The notes below the pieces were generated by a model. It was not told where the DNA came from. It did no database searches and was given only the letters and a program-made list of their open reading frames with translations. DNA of 64,000 nt, taken from Pegoplata infirma (Eukaryota; Arthropoda; Insecta; Diptera; Anthomyiidae). Positions 46,745-58,147 of the stretch are shown piece after piece; position 1 is the first letter of the stretch, and every line of letters begins with the position of its first letter. The stretch covers positions 331,965,038-332,029,037 of the forward strand of contig OY992536.1 in NCBI GenBank assembly GCA_963921195.1. Reading direction: 5' to 3'. A program made the position numbers and the translations under genes.

Positions 46745-47275
46745 AATACACCGCGAATGAGTAACGACTATTTGCGAAACCAATGAATTTTTGTTACTCA
46801 TACGCGGTGTTGACACAATAAAATACAAAAGAATTACAGAATTTTTGTGAAATCTAATATTCAAATGCTATTTTCTCAAAAAATACGAAAAATGCCCTCC
46901 TGATTTTTTTGTGTAAATAGACAAACATCTAAACTTAAAAAATGTGGCCGAATTTTTGATAAATTGCTTTTTTTCAAAAATTAAAACTTTCAGAACGGTT
47001 TCTGAAAATATTTATTTTAAGGATGTTTATTCTGGCTCGAGGTCATTATAAAATTAGTAGATAGCCCATAAAAAAATATACATGAATGTTAATTTTTGCG
47101 ATTGTGGTGCATTTCGTAAATTTTATAATCTCGACACAATTTTGACAATTTTTCAAATATTTAATTAACCACGCCTCATTAGCCCAGTTTTTAAAAAAAT
47201 TAAAAAACAAAAACTCAATTTTCTTAGCGACATATGTTTTTTTTCGCAGGAAATTTGATGCGGAAAGATAATTTT
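46745..47275. mobile_element. GGCATTCCACACC foldback family, diverged copy
   Basis: It begins at the central hairpin (ACCGCGAATGAGTAAC ... GTTACTCATACGCGGT, 46751-46810) and continues with right-arm landmarks (GACAAACATCTAAACTT, GATAGCCCATAAAAA, CCACGCCTC, AGCCCAGTTTT). Confidence 0.65.
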
Positions 47276-49148
47276 ATTGCATAAAATATTTATTTTTGTA
47301 TTTTCGTACATTCTGAAATGTAAATTTTAAAAGAGTTTTTTTAAATAAACTATTGCAATTATATTTATTTAAAAAACTCGATTAATCGATAATCGCGATT
47401 AACGGCTATTTTTTAAATCGTAATCGCGATTATGAAATATCTCGATTATTTGCAAACTCTAGTTCAAAGGCTATCACTTCGACCCAGGGGATTAAAAAAA
47501 TGTATTTTCCCTTTGGTGGGCGTGTATATAAAAAATAGTTTAACTAATGTTAAAATTGTATTACTATTGCATTATAAATGACCCATTCGAAACACTATCC
47601 AAAAAAAAAAAAAAAAAATAAAACGCACCTGCAAATTTTTTTTTTTTTGTTTTTATTCTTTGCGTGTTGGACACGGTGAGCCTCAGCGATGTTTAGTTTG
47701 AACTTTAGTGTCGACGAAAACTTTAAACGCTGTTCGATTTCTACTTGATTATATGTCACAAAACTGTTAACAGCGAAATCGTAGCTGCTCACAATCGCGA
47801 GATATCGCGAAATTAGTGTTTTTGTATTATCTAAAATTTAGACAATGAAGTTTTTAAAATATCTTCAAAAACTGAGTATGCAGATTTAATTGTATTTATT
47901 TACAGGCCACAAAACAGTTAACATCGAAGTCATATCTTCTCAATTTCGCGAGAAATTCCAAAATAAAAAAAAATATAAAATTGGAAAAAAAATATTTTTC
48001 GCGCAAATTAGCAGTCAAGATATTGATTTGAGCAGTTTTACCAGTTTTAACCACATAAAATTTAAACTGCATACAATATATCTGTCGTTTCTTGATTTTT
48101 TTCCTTTATTTTAGACACTAAAGAAAAAATAAATTAATTAATATAAAAGCTTAAACAGTAATTTTGAAATTTCTCGGGAAATTGATCATCTATAATTTTT
48201 ATGCTTGCAGTTTTGTCAACTTTAATAACCTCGAATTCAAATTGCATACCACATTTTTGTCGTTAATTAAAGTAAATGTTTTTACAGACCAAAAATAACA
48301 CAAAGTAATGAATAAATAGTAGTTTAGCGAGTTTTTTAGCGATATTTCGAAGAATTGAGCAGCTAGAATTTAAATGTTAACAGCCTTATCACCTTTAATC
48401 AATAGCAAATCAAACTGCATTTCTTGTTTTTCAACAATGTTAAAGAAACTTCTTTTAAAAATCACAACAAAAAATACCCCCAAAAAGCTGTTTTTCGCTA
48501 TTTCTCGCGAAAGTGAACAGCTATAATTTTTTTGTGGGCAGTTTTAATTTCTTCCAACATGCTCAAATCAAACTGCATACCAAATTTTTTTATTATCTCT
48601 AAAGAACCGGTTTTAAAAGTATAAATAAATAATAAAAAAATTATAAAACTAAGCGATATCTCGCGAAATTTAACACCTACAATTTCGATGTCAACAGCTT
48701 AGTGACCTTTGATCAAGCACAAGTAAAACTGCATACTATGTTTTTACGAAATTTTAAAGAAACCTACCTAAAGATAAAAAACGAAAACAAAAACAGCAAA
48801 AAATTTATTTCGCGATTTCTCGCGAACTAAAGAAGATAGGATTTTGATGACTACTGTTTTGTGACATTTACACAGAAAAAAATATTGACAAAAACAATTT
48901 GAGTAAACACTTGTTTAAATTTTTAAATAAGATTTGAGTAATTTTTTAATTGACGCAATTAAAAATTTACTCAAAAACTAAAAAAAAAATTGAGTAAATA
49001 ATTTAATACAAAATTTAATATTTTTTTTTTATTTTTTTTTTATTCTCTTCGTGTTTTGAATTCTCGTTTAGTTTATAGTTTTTTGTGTATGTATATGAAA
49101 GTTTGAAATCATCTTTATGAAATTTTCCAATCTCTTCAAGACATAAAT

Positions 49149-49939
49149 GAGGAGTCGCAGAACAAAACGTACTTTTTCGCATTTTTTGACAAATTGATTT
49201 TTTGTTCTTTTTATATTATTTGGTTCGAAATCTATCAGAAAAAATTTCCATAGCGTTTTTTATTTTTGTTTTTCATCAAGAAAATGGATTCCTTAAAAAT
49301 TGGTGTGTAACAAAATGTACTTTTTTGATAATTTTTTTATCAAAACGTACTTTTTTCATTGTATTTCATATGCAAGATTTATCATAATTTTATAATATGC
49401 CATTTTACGATTATATTCCATATACATATAAATGCCCACCAAGATTTTTTGAGGCCTTCTTGCAGGCCAGTGAAGGATTTCCCCCTTATTCTTGTTATTG
49501 GTCTATTTATACGACACAAACACAGTATGGGGGCACATTAACTTAGCCAATTCGTGTGTAACGTATCTAAATATGGGCCAATGAGGCTCTTTTGTAGTTT
49601 TTAATAAATAAGAACATTTTTAAAACACTCGATCAAAATAGGATCGTCTAAAAATATACGCACATCAAAACGTCGTTTTTCAATTATTTTTAAACAAAAC
49701 GTACTTTTTGAATTATTTTTTAACAAAACGTACTTTTTCCAAAGTAAAAGTGGTTTTATATTAAACATCCTTAACATAGAATGTGGTGACTTATGGCAGG
49801 TTGATGCATCTCTTGATAAGCAAAAAGCTTGTTACCATATTCAGGTTCATGCAGTTTTTTAAAGGGGCGAAATAAATAAACCTCAATTTCCCAAAAAATT
49901 CTAATATGCGAAAAAGTACGTTTTGTTCTGCGGCTCCTC
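49149..49939. mobile_element. TIR element GAGGAGTCGCAGAACAAAAC with AAAT target duplication
   Basis: The ends are GAGGAGTCGCAGAACAAAAC and the inverse GAGGAGCCGCAGAACAAAAC. AAAT flanks both sides (49145-49148 and 49940-49943), and excising one copy restores CATAAATATATTTGG, as at about 10407 in the intact host (CATAAGTATATTTGG). Subterminal AAAACGTACTTTTT motifs are repeated at least five times. No protein frame. The superfamily is not assigned. Confidence 0.8.
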
Positions 49940-50215
49940 AAATATATTTGGTAAAGTTTGAAAAAACATTTTTTTCGAAAAAAAAATTTGAAACTTTTTT
50001 AAACTTTTTAAAAAAATAAATTGATAAATTTTGAGTAAATTTTTACTTGACACAATTAAAAAGTTACTTAAAAAATTAAAAAAATTTTAATTAAATTTTT
50101 AATAGTATCCATTAAAAATTTTTTAGTAAGCCTTTAATAATTTTTTATTAAAAATTTACTCAATACTATTAAATCGTTTACTGGTGCAAAATTGAGTAAT
50201 TTTTTACTCAATGGT

Positions 50216-51327
50216 GGGCCATTCCAGAAACTTTAGCTCAAATTTTAGTCATTTTTGGAAATGGTGTCTCAGATTAATTTGAACCTTGACACATAGATAG
50301 CCCTCATAAATATGATATATGTACAATATATATCGTTTTTTTACATTTGGTGTATTTAACGAATTATGGCGGGTCAAAGATTGACTTTTTAAGCAAAAGT
50401 AAGAAAAATACATCACGTTTAAAGAGCTGTAACTTCTTAACCAATGACCCGATTTTCACAAATTTAGGCTCATGTGAAAGCTGTGGCTCTTCTTTTAGAA
50501 AATATTTCTAAAATAACACAGTTTTTTTTTACAGAAATGATGCAAAAATGCAAAAACATTTTTTCTTTTCGAATATTTAAAAAAACACATCTTCGATTTT
50601 TAAAAAAAAAAATCTGGTGAAAAATAACAATGTTTTGTATAACATATTCAAAATTCAGAGTGGGATCTCCATGGGATCAAAAACTATTCTGTTTTAAGTA
50701 CGAGGTTCTCATATTTTTCCCTTAGAAAATTTAAATTTCTAATGTTTTGAATGTTTTTGAAAATTTTAATAGTATAATTTTCTTTGAAAATTTAAATTTT
50801 TATATTGAAGAAATATAAAATTTTAATTTTCTAAGGTAAAATTTAAGAACTTCGTACTAAAACCAGACTATTTTTTGATCCCATTGGGATCCCACTCTGA
50901 ATTTTGGATATGTTGTACAAAACAGTATTGTTTATCACCAAACTTTTTTTTAAAAAAATCGAAGATGTGTTTTTTTAAATATTCGCAAAAAAAATGTTTT
51001 TGAATTTTTGCAACACTTCTGAAAAAAAACCGTATGCTTTTGAAAATATTTCGTAAAGGAAGAATAATTAAGCTTTCATATGAGCCATTACTTGTGATAA
51101 TCGGATTACTAGTTAAAAAGTTAGAGCACGTTAAACGTCATGTATTTTTCTGACTTTTGCTAAAAAAGTCGAACTTTGACCCGCGATAATTTGAAAACTA
51201 CAGCAAATTTTGAAAATCCAAAAATGCAACATATCTCATATAAACGTGGATATCTATGAGCCAAATTCTCAGTGGCGTCCAAAGGCATGTTTCCGAACAG
51301 TGGGGCGAAAATTTTTGGAATTGCCCT
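50216..51327. mobile_element. Foldback element of 1.1 kb with GGT target duplication
   Basis: The arms pair over most of the length (e.g. GACCCGATTTTCACAAATT against its inverse near 51090). The ends are GGGCCATTCCAGAAA and the inverse AGGGCAATTCCAAAAA. GGT flanks both sides (50213-50215 and 51328-51330), in place of the AGT of the intact host sequence. The GG.CATTCCA end recalls the 2151-3234 foldback family. Confidence 0.75.
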
Positions 51328-51641
51328 GGTATTAAAAATTTACTAAAATTTTTTTTTTATATTTTTCAGTGTAAATAAGTACAATTAAAATTGTTTACTC
51401 AGTTTTTGAAAATATTTAAGAAACTTCAATGTTAAAATTTTAAAAAATACAAAAACACTAATTTCGCAATATCTCGCGAGTGCGAGCAGCTAAGATTTCG
51501 CTGTTAACAGTTTTGTGACATTTAATCTTGTAGAAATCGAACTGCGCTTACACTTTTCGTCGACACTAAAGTTCAACCTAAACAACGCTGAGGCTCACCG
51601 TGTGGAGGGTATAATAGATTCGGCACAGCCGAATTTAACAA

Positions 51642-53079
51642 TGTTTTTTTTTTTAATTTTACAAGGTTGACTAAAATAAAATCTTATTCTTGTAATTTTA
51701 CTATTTTTTAATGATTTTTTTAATTAGGAAAATGGTTTTGTTAATATTACTAAAATTTTTGTTCAACATTTTTTTAGAAATATCATAAGTTTTCTATGCC
51801 AACAACATTAAAAAATCTTATGAAAAAATTATCTTATGAAAAAATGCCTCAGAATTTGTGAATTTTTCTAGAGAAAGAATGTTTACTCAGAAAATTTTTA
51901 AACATAAAAATTTGAAACATCTCAGAATTTGAATATTTCAGAATATTTCTATTGGTAAAATGAAATTTAACTGGTTTTTAAAATTTAGATTGCAAATCAT
52001 TTACGATGTAAGTTAAAAGTAAGGCCTTTTATCGGGTATAAAGTAATGCAGCGAGTAATTAGTACTCATTACCAGGTAATCCAATTGGGAATGGGTACTC
52101 ATTACCTAGTTTTTGCTGGGACTCTAATTAAACTAATTAGTTACCTCATAATTTCAATGTTAATTACTTTATTACGGTGATATTATTAGAGGTAATAACA
52201 TTTTGCCTTTTTTGGTGCAATGTAATGCTAATGGTAATTAGTAGTATTCAAAGCCATTACCACGTAAGCAAGGCAGGAAGGGGTACCCATTACCAGTTTT
52301 TGTTGGGAGATTACGAAAAAAAAATATCCAAATTTGTTTTGGCATGTTAAAATATTTTTTAAACTAAATAAGATTAATCCGAAAATAAATCCACTTCTAG
52401 AGAAACACAGCAAATATTTGTGAACATTTTTTGAAAAAATGTGTTTTTTTTATTTATAGGACCGTAGCTCAGCCAATTTGAATAAGATTCTCAATCTTAT
52501 TGTTTTGTTTAAGAGGTAAAGCTCATATTTTTCACGCAAAACCAAAAAAAAAAAATCCGTAGTACAACAACAAAGTTATAACTTTTTTAAAGTCTTAATT
52601 TAGGAATTTAGAAAGTACTTAAGGGTGAGATCGAGAAAAAATATGAGTATTTCTCCAACCAACTTATATGGGAACCCCTGAATTTGTTTGGTGTAGCACA
52701 GTGTTATTATTAAATGTCATTACTAAACAAAATTAAAAAAAAATGCGCAAAAATAACTTAAATTTCGCGTACCCCCTGGTGGTACGCGTACCATAGGTTG
52801 GTAACCGCTGCTTTAGAATCCTTGGTTCAAATCTCACAACATTTTTGTGTAAATTTTTTTTAAATAAAATAATATAAAACTAAAATTAAAAAGTAATCAA
52901 ATACGGAAAAACGAGTATTTGAAAACAACTCAAATACTCAGCTATTAATTTAGTAATTGGTCCAAGCATTTTCGTGCTCGGAGGAATTTCAAATACTAAA
53001 GTAATTGAATCAGCAGTTTTAGTAATTGAAATCAGTTTTCAATTCTTTCTGTGCGTGTACACAGAACAAATTTTGTACA
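51642..53079. other. AT-rich sequence with minor repeats
   Basis: Satellite-like TCAGAATTTG units are at 51850-51950. At 52035-52315 the motif TACTCATTACC...GTTTTTGCTGGGA is repeated twice about 180 bp apart with inverted TAATTAGTA elements, probably a small decayed transposon. Nothing coding is seen. Confidence 0.4.
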
Positions 53080-53080
53080 T

Positions 53081-53134
53081 AAATAGTATGAATTGAATTC
53101 ATTAAATTCAATTTATACTATTTATGTACAGAAT
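53081..53134. repeat. Strong hairpin
   Basis: TACATAAATAGTATGAATTG is followed, after a short centre (AATTCATT), by its near-complement CAATTTATACTATTTATGTA. Confidence 0.75.
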
Positions 53135-53141
53135 CATACTA

Positions 53142-53277
53142 GGTCTATTCGATTACCCAAATTTCTTACTATTTTTTACTACAACTGGAAAGTTTGTTTA
53201 CTTTTTGTATTGAAAATTTCCAGCTGCAGTAAAATGAGTAAAAAATAGTAGATTGTAGTAAGGTAATCGAATAGACC
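53142..53277. mobile_element. Short MITE, GGTCTATTCGATTACC ends, TA target site
   Basis: It is 136 bp with perfect 16-bp inverted ends GGTCTATTCGATTACC, flanked by TA (53140-53141 and 53278-53279). The inner arms (TACTATTTTTTACT) are also inverted. A Tc1/mariner-type MITE is likely. Confidence 0.8.
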
Positions 53278-53338
53278 TACTATTTATTAATGTTTCTTTA
53301 TTTTTGAATTTTCAAAAAATAAACAAAGTCAGTTTAAA

Positions 53339-53990
53339 ACAAGTGAGAGTGTTAAATTCGGCTATGCCGAATCTATGATACCCTCCAACATGTTAAAACA
53401 TATAAAAAATCCAGGGTCGTTTTTTTTGGGGGGGGCTTGGTGGGGGTGGTGAGGGATACTTTCCCCATCGCGATAAATGTTAACTAATTTATTTATTATG
53501 CTTTTTGCAATTTAGTAAACCATTTTCTCTTTATTTTAATGGTTTTTTAAAATCCACGCCCACAAAAGGGGGCGGGCAGAAAAAAACTAAATTTTCTGCT
53601 TCCTGGTTCAGGAGTTTAAACCCCATCTGACATAAAAAGATTTTATTAGTTTAACAATAATGGCAAAAAAAGATGTAAAAATGGCGTTTTTTATGAGATT
53701 TTTTTAGTTTGTTAAGGGGGAACTTTTTTCCCCTGGCCCGATTTTGCCCATTTCCGAACTTAACCGGCCTATGAACATTATACATATTCTGACCAATTTG
53801 CAGGGGTCTAGCTCTTTTATTTTGGACTGAATCGTGTTTTATACAGACGGACGGACGGACGGACGGACATTCATAGAACGACTTAGAATCGATCATAGAT
53901 CAATAATATATATACTTTATGGGGTCCCCGACCGATATTTTTATGCGTTACAAACGGAATGACAAAGTGAGTATACCCCCATACTGTGGT
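53339..53990 (+). mobile_element. DINE-1-like element
   Basis: It starts at AAGTGAGAGTGTTAAATTCG with the hairpin GGCTATGCCGAA and TACCCTCCAAC, carries a GGAC array at 53848-53868, then ATATATACTTTATGGGGTCC, and ends at GTATACCCCC. The 81-codon minus-strand frame inside is an accident of the element. Confidence 0.7.
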
Positions 53991-54082
53991 TGCAAATATT
54001 TGTCATTGAAAATTTTTCTGTATTGTTTGGAAAATAATGCAAAAATTTCATTATTTGGATAACTATTCACATCTTATTTACC

Positions 54083-55273
54083 ATGGAGGATCAAAAGGTA
54101 CGTACATATAAAAATTTTATGAAAAATTTGTATTAAGCCGACGCACAGTGGGGAAAATTGACTTTTTTGTCCGATTTTGCCTACAGGTCGCAATTCTTAA
54201 CCGATTTTAGTTTTTCTTTTTTTGAAATTTAGCTAATAAAATTTCTCATCGGTCTGTCATGGTGGATTTCTAAAAATCGTTTTTGTTTTATTTGAATATT
54301 TTTTTAAAATTCAGAAAATATTATTTTTTTTAGAATTTTTGCTCTAAAAAATGTAATAGGCAGGGGACGAATAAGGTGTATGGACAATATTAAAGGTATT
54401 TGAACCCCTTATAAATGACATTAATAGCATTTTTTAATTTATTGTTATTTTGGTTTTTATAAACTAAAAAATTTTCACTTTTAAGTTCCTATATCATTTT
54501 AAATAATGCACCAATTTTAATGAAATTTTTTTAAGATTAAAGCTTATCATTTTCTTAACCATTATTGGTAAATAAAGTATTTTTGAAAAATTGTTTAACT
54601 CTTTTTTTCGAATTTCCAATGTAACAACTTTTTTTTAAAAAAAAAACAGACTAAAAAATAATTTAAAAATTCCAAAAATCATAAGGTAAAATTTAAGCAA
54701 AAAATTAAATATTTTTTTTAAAAAAATTTAGTGTAACAATTACGACTAAGCAGAACGTAAGCTTTAATCTAAAAAAGACTTTATTGAAATTGGTACATTA
54801 TTTTTAAAGATAGAGGCTTTTAAAGTGAAAAATCTTGAATTTTTGTCTGGTTATAAAAACAAAAATAATAATATATTTTCAAATACTAATCACGTCGTTG
54901 ATAAGGGGTTCCAATACCTTTAATTTAGTCTATAAAGCATATTCGTCAAAAATACTGAAAAAATTAAAATTTTCTGATTTTTAGGAAAATATAAAAAGTA
55001 ATCCCAAATTTTTTTCAAAAATCCACCATGACAGATCGATGCGGAATTTTATTAGCTAAAATACAAAAAAAAGAAAAACCAAAATTGGTAAAGAATTGCG
55101 ACCCGTAAGCAAAATTGGACAAAAAAGTCCATTTTTCCCCACTGTGCGACGCATTTTTCCTAATTTCTTTTTAGATGAGCTGTGTCAGCACTCAGATGGA
55201 GCGTTTCCAATTTTTCTACGTAGTGCCTAATAGCAGAGAAATACAACCTATACGTTCAGAAGATGATCTTTAA
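54083..55273 (+). CDS. Candidate two-exon micro-gene, 37-residue product (exons 54083-54097 and 55175-55270 plus stop)
   Basis: Exon 1 has ATG in good context (TTTACCATGG) and reads MEDQK up to donor AAG|GTACGT. Exon 2 follows TTTCTTTTTAG and reads MSCVSTQMERFQFFYVV, then PNSREIQPIRSEDDL and stop. The phases agree. AATAAA occurs 80 bp after the stop (55351-55360). The intron is 1077 bp, but 1008 bp of it is a Transib MITE plus one target duplication, so the original intron was 69 nt, like the elongase introns here. The product has no signal peptide or known domain. It could be a small-peptide gene or the remnant of a larger one. Splicing and expression are inferred. Confidence 0.45.
54144..55146. 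mobile_element. Non-autonomous Transib element with CACAGTG ends and CGACG target duplication
   Basis: The ends are CACAGTGGGGAAAA and its inverse TTTTTCCCCACTGTG. The 5-bp flank CGACG occurs on both sides (54139-54143 and 55147-55151). A CACAGTG heptamer and a CGNCG-type 5-bp target are features of Transib, the superfamily related to RAG1/V(D)J signals. The arms extend over 250 bp inward. It is 1003 bp and has no transposase frame. Confidence 0.8.
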
Positions 55274-55350
55274 ATTTAGGTGTAAATATTGAGAGCCTTG
55301 TGTTTGGTACAAAAGTATTTGTAGTTTTTTTTGTTAACAAAAATATTATT

Positions 55351-55360
55351 AATAAATAAA
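55351..55360 (+). terminator. Polyadenylation signal (overlapping AATAAATAAA)
   Basis: It is the first AATAAA after the stop of the candidate micro-gene, 78 bp away. Confidence 0.4.
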
Positions 55361-55373
55361 ATGCATTGTTGTA

Positions 55374-55605
55374 CACCCAAAAAAAACGTAAGTATTCAAT
55401 ACTAAAAATTTAACTAATTTTAGTCCAAAAGGACCTAGTGCAGGAATTGGTAACCAATACTAAAATTTTTAACTAATATTAGTCAAATCCAGTAAAAATT
55501 ACTAATGTTAGTACTTTGAAGATACTAAAATTAGTAACGAATTAGTAGATTTTGGTACAATATCACTTACTAAACCTTTTACTGTAGAATTATTTTGAGT
55601 GTAGT
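55374..55605. repeat. Small palindromic element of ACTAATTTTAGT motifs
   Basis: CACCCAAAAAAAACGTAAG begins the block and CTACACTCAAAATAATTCTA (complement of its end) closes it. TACTAAAATTAGT-like motifs occur in both orientations. Confidence 0.45.
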
Positions 55606-56275
55606 AAATGTTCATGTCCTTGTAAATGTTTATTTAAAAATTGTTGGATTCCTTTGATATATTCGGATAAAGTTTTCTTTTGGAGAAGAAAAAAGGCAAA
55701 ATTTATGAGAAAATCCATAAAAAATTTTTTCATGTCATGTATGTACAAAATCATACAATGTATGAACAAGTTCTGGGAAAAAGTCAAGTTCAATTCATAC
55801 AGTGTATGAACAAATTAATTCCGGATATGAAATTTTTTTTTCTGTGTATGATCCTTAAATTTTTATGTAATAAAATGTATAGAAAATTATTCATGTTTTT
55901 TTTTTATTTATTTACTAATAACTAGCATAACTAAATACATATGTACATTTTTTTTATTTCGTGTATATTTTCGAGAACTTTCGAACTCATTACTACGTAT
56001 ATCGTTTAATCATTCATTCACTCATATTTACACAAATTTGCACACAATCACATTCACTCAATGTATAACGTTTTAATTACTAACTAATGCCCAAAAAAAA
56101 ATAAAAACTTCATGTATTGTAAAATCAGACCTACTTAGAGTATAACTAAAAATAAGGAAATATTTTTTGTATTGACCGAAAAATTTAAAACATTTTTATG
56201 TATATAAAATTATCTGAATAATAAAGCCCCCACTCAGATAGAAGGATGTTGAAAAGGATCGAAGAAAAAGACCCT
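55606..56275. other. AT-rich 3' flank of the minus-strand elongase
   Basis: No gene. On the minus strand AATAAATAAA at 55903-55912 is a candidate polyadenylation signal about 365 bp after the elongase stop. Confidence 0.4.
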
Positions 56276-57385
56276 TTAGTCTGCTTTAGTCGATTTTATG
56301 GTATTGTTATTAACATCGATCAATCGTTTCATTTGATCACCCTGAGCCAAAAAGGACCTCGATGGGATGCAGCCCATACCGTTGGCAGCTCGCATGGCAG
56401 CTTTTGTGGCACCATTTAGATTTGATTTGTATGTCCTCTTGTAGAAGCTTCCAAATAGATACAGGAATATCAATGTGTTGCCAATGAAGAAGAAGGTCAG
56501 AGTCTTTGGCATATTGCAGCCCTTGAGAGCAATTGTAACCATATAGGCCATGATTAAAACAAATTGAATCAATTGAATGCTGGTCATGTATTTCTTCCAC
56601 CACAAGTACTTTTGGTATTGGGGACCCATGGCAGAGACCATGTAGTAGAAATACATGATAATATGAACACCCGAATTCAGGATACCAATCACAACACCTT
56701 GTTCACCTAAAAGCAATTGCACATTGTCATTACGCTTATACGAATACAAAAATATTTTATTAACCTACCTGGAGCATACTTCAGGTACATCCAAGAGAAC
56801 AGAGCTGTGATGGTGTGATGATAGACATGCAAGAATGTAACTTGATTTTGTTTCTTACGCAACACAAAGAAACAAGTGTCCAACAAATCAATGATTTTAG
56901 AAAAGAAGTAAAACCATGCTCCGGAATACAAATTAAGACTCTGCTCACGGGATCGAACAATTTCGCATTTCTTTGATAGCAAAGTGTCGGTGATACGGCT
57001 CTCTTGCAAAGACTTTGGTGAAAAAAAAATTATATAAATTAAAGATTTCATATTAAAGCGGTGTGTTTAAGGTTGATTTACATGTTAACTACCCTTGACC
57101 ACCCTTATCTACTATTTCCCAGTATTGGGGGATAACAATTGTCAAATTCAGTTAACATGTAAACTGCCCCTTATATTCAAATAAAATACGTTACCGTCCG
57201 ACACATCCATATGGAATAGCACACTTGAAAGGCATTGTAAGCAATCATGACATTTTTGAAATTGTAAGCTTTACGATTTTTCATAAAGGCAGGACCGATT
57301 TTCAGAACAAGAGCCAAATATACCGCCACAATTGAAAATACAGGACCCGGCGAGCTCATCAAAAACCAGCTGTCAACTGTTTCAT
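56276..57385 (-). CDS. Second ELOVL fatty acid elongase, exons 2-4 (first exon not found)
   Basis: The minus-strand exons read 57385-57195 (191 nt), 57012-56769 (244 nt) and 56706-56276 (431 nt with stop). Introns of 182 and 62 nt are GT...AG and phases agree. The product shows TVDSWFLMSSPGPV, LVLKIGPAFMKNRK, LLDTCFFVLRKKQNQVTF, the histidine box HVYHH, SGVHIIMYFYYMV and QKYLWWKKYMTSIQLIQF, so all elongase motifs are present. About 288 residues are covered. Exon 2 starts in phase 1 after a pyrimidine-rich acceptor (TTGTTTAG), so a short exon 1 with the ATG must lie at higher coordinates. The frame does run upstream to an ATG at 57491, but that stretch is the polypyrimidine tract. The C-terminus (STKAD) lacks a canonical KKXX. 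A LINE fragment lies antisense upstream, from about 57546. Confidence 0.88.
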
Positions 57386-57586
57386 CTAAACAAAGGAATA
57401 AAAAAAAACAAAAAAAAAAAAATATTAAAGGCTTGTTAAAATTAAACTTCAGAGCACTATGAGTGTGCATTAGAGAGGTACTCAGCGACATATCCAGGAA
57501 TTGGTAAAGTAGGGAGGGGGGCTTGAAAAAGTTTTTTCATCATAATCATTAAATTATCCGAGATTTTAGAGGGCTCACTTAAGGCT

Positions 57587-58147
57587 ATGTGGAAGTGGGC
57601 TTCAGGAAATGGACTTAATGTCAACCCGCAGAAAACGGAAATGGTTCTTTTTACTAGAAAATACAAAATCCCGGAATTTAGAAAGGTTCGAGTGGGAGGA
57701 GTTGAAATTCCAATATCACCGCATGCCAAATTTCTTGGAGTGTTCTTGGACAGTAAGCTGTTCTGGAACAAGAACTCTGAAGAAAGAGTAAAAAAGGCAA
57801 ACAACGCGTATTACGCGTGTAAGAAAATGTTCGGCAGTACCTGGGGTCTAGAACCTAAAGTCACTTACTGGATTTATACTTCAATCGTAAGACCAATCTT
57901 ACTCTATGGAGTTTTAGTCTGGCATAAGGCACTCGAAAAGGATGTGACGCTTAAAATGTTTCAGAAGCTTCAACGGCAAATGGGACGGAGTATCACTGGC
58001 GCTTTGAGAACAACATCAGCCGACTCTATCGACACTTTATTGCACTTATTACCAATTGATCTCTTTGCTAAGGGCGAGGTTAGGAAGTTAGATTTCCGGA
58101 TCGAGAATTCTGGTCGACCTGGCAGGGCCCTCCTGCGAACTCAATAA
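57587..58147 (+). pseudogene. LINE reverse transcriptase C-terminal region (truncated)
   Basis: The frame is open from about 57548 and reads SLKAMWKWASGNGLNVN, the PQKTEMVLFTRK box, AKFLGVFLDSKLFW, YTSIVRPILLYGVLVW and LQRQMGRSITGALRTTS. These follow the RT catalytic core in order. The finger/palm motifs are missing because the element is 5'-truncated. It stops after GRALLRTQ where the reading passes to another register. Confidence 0.8.

Larger units (their letters stand above)
48871..51371 (+). mobile_element. CACAG-type TIR element, copy 3, split by two insertions
   Basis: Left end CACAGAAAAAAATATTG and right end (inverse) CACTGAAAAATAT, with TA on both sides (48869-48870 and 51372-51373). 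Removing the insertions at 49149-49939 and 50216-51327, plus their target duplications, leaves about 590 bp. That is the length of the intact copy at 10141-10733, and it is collinear with it. Confidence 0.8.
47671..51641 (-). mobile_element. Tandem-repeat element with DINE-1-like end, host of nested insertions
   Basis: Inverted arms lie at 47671-47815 (CACGGTGAGCCTCAGCG...) and about 51462-51603 (...CGCTGAGGCTCACCGTG). The far end (51604-51641), read on the minus strand, is TTAAATTCGGCTGTGCCGAA, then TACCCTCCAC, the DINE-1-like start. Between 47690 and 48870 a degenerate unit of about 160-175 bp is repeated roughly seven times (AAACTGCATAC and TTTCGCGAGAAATT motifs). The block is interrupted at 48871 by another element and resumes at 51374. 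Open frames in it are accidental. Confidence 0.6.

Noticed and set aside
57386..57491. Upstream in-frame ATG (57491) as start of the minus-strand elongase
   Set aside because: The extension translates a polypyrimidine tract and branch region. The other elongase has an intron at exactly this position, so an upstream exon 1 is more likely.
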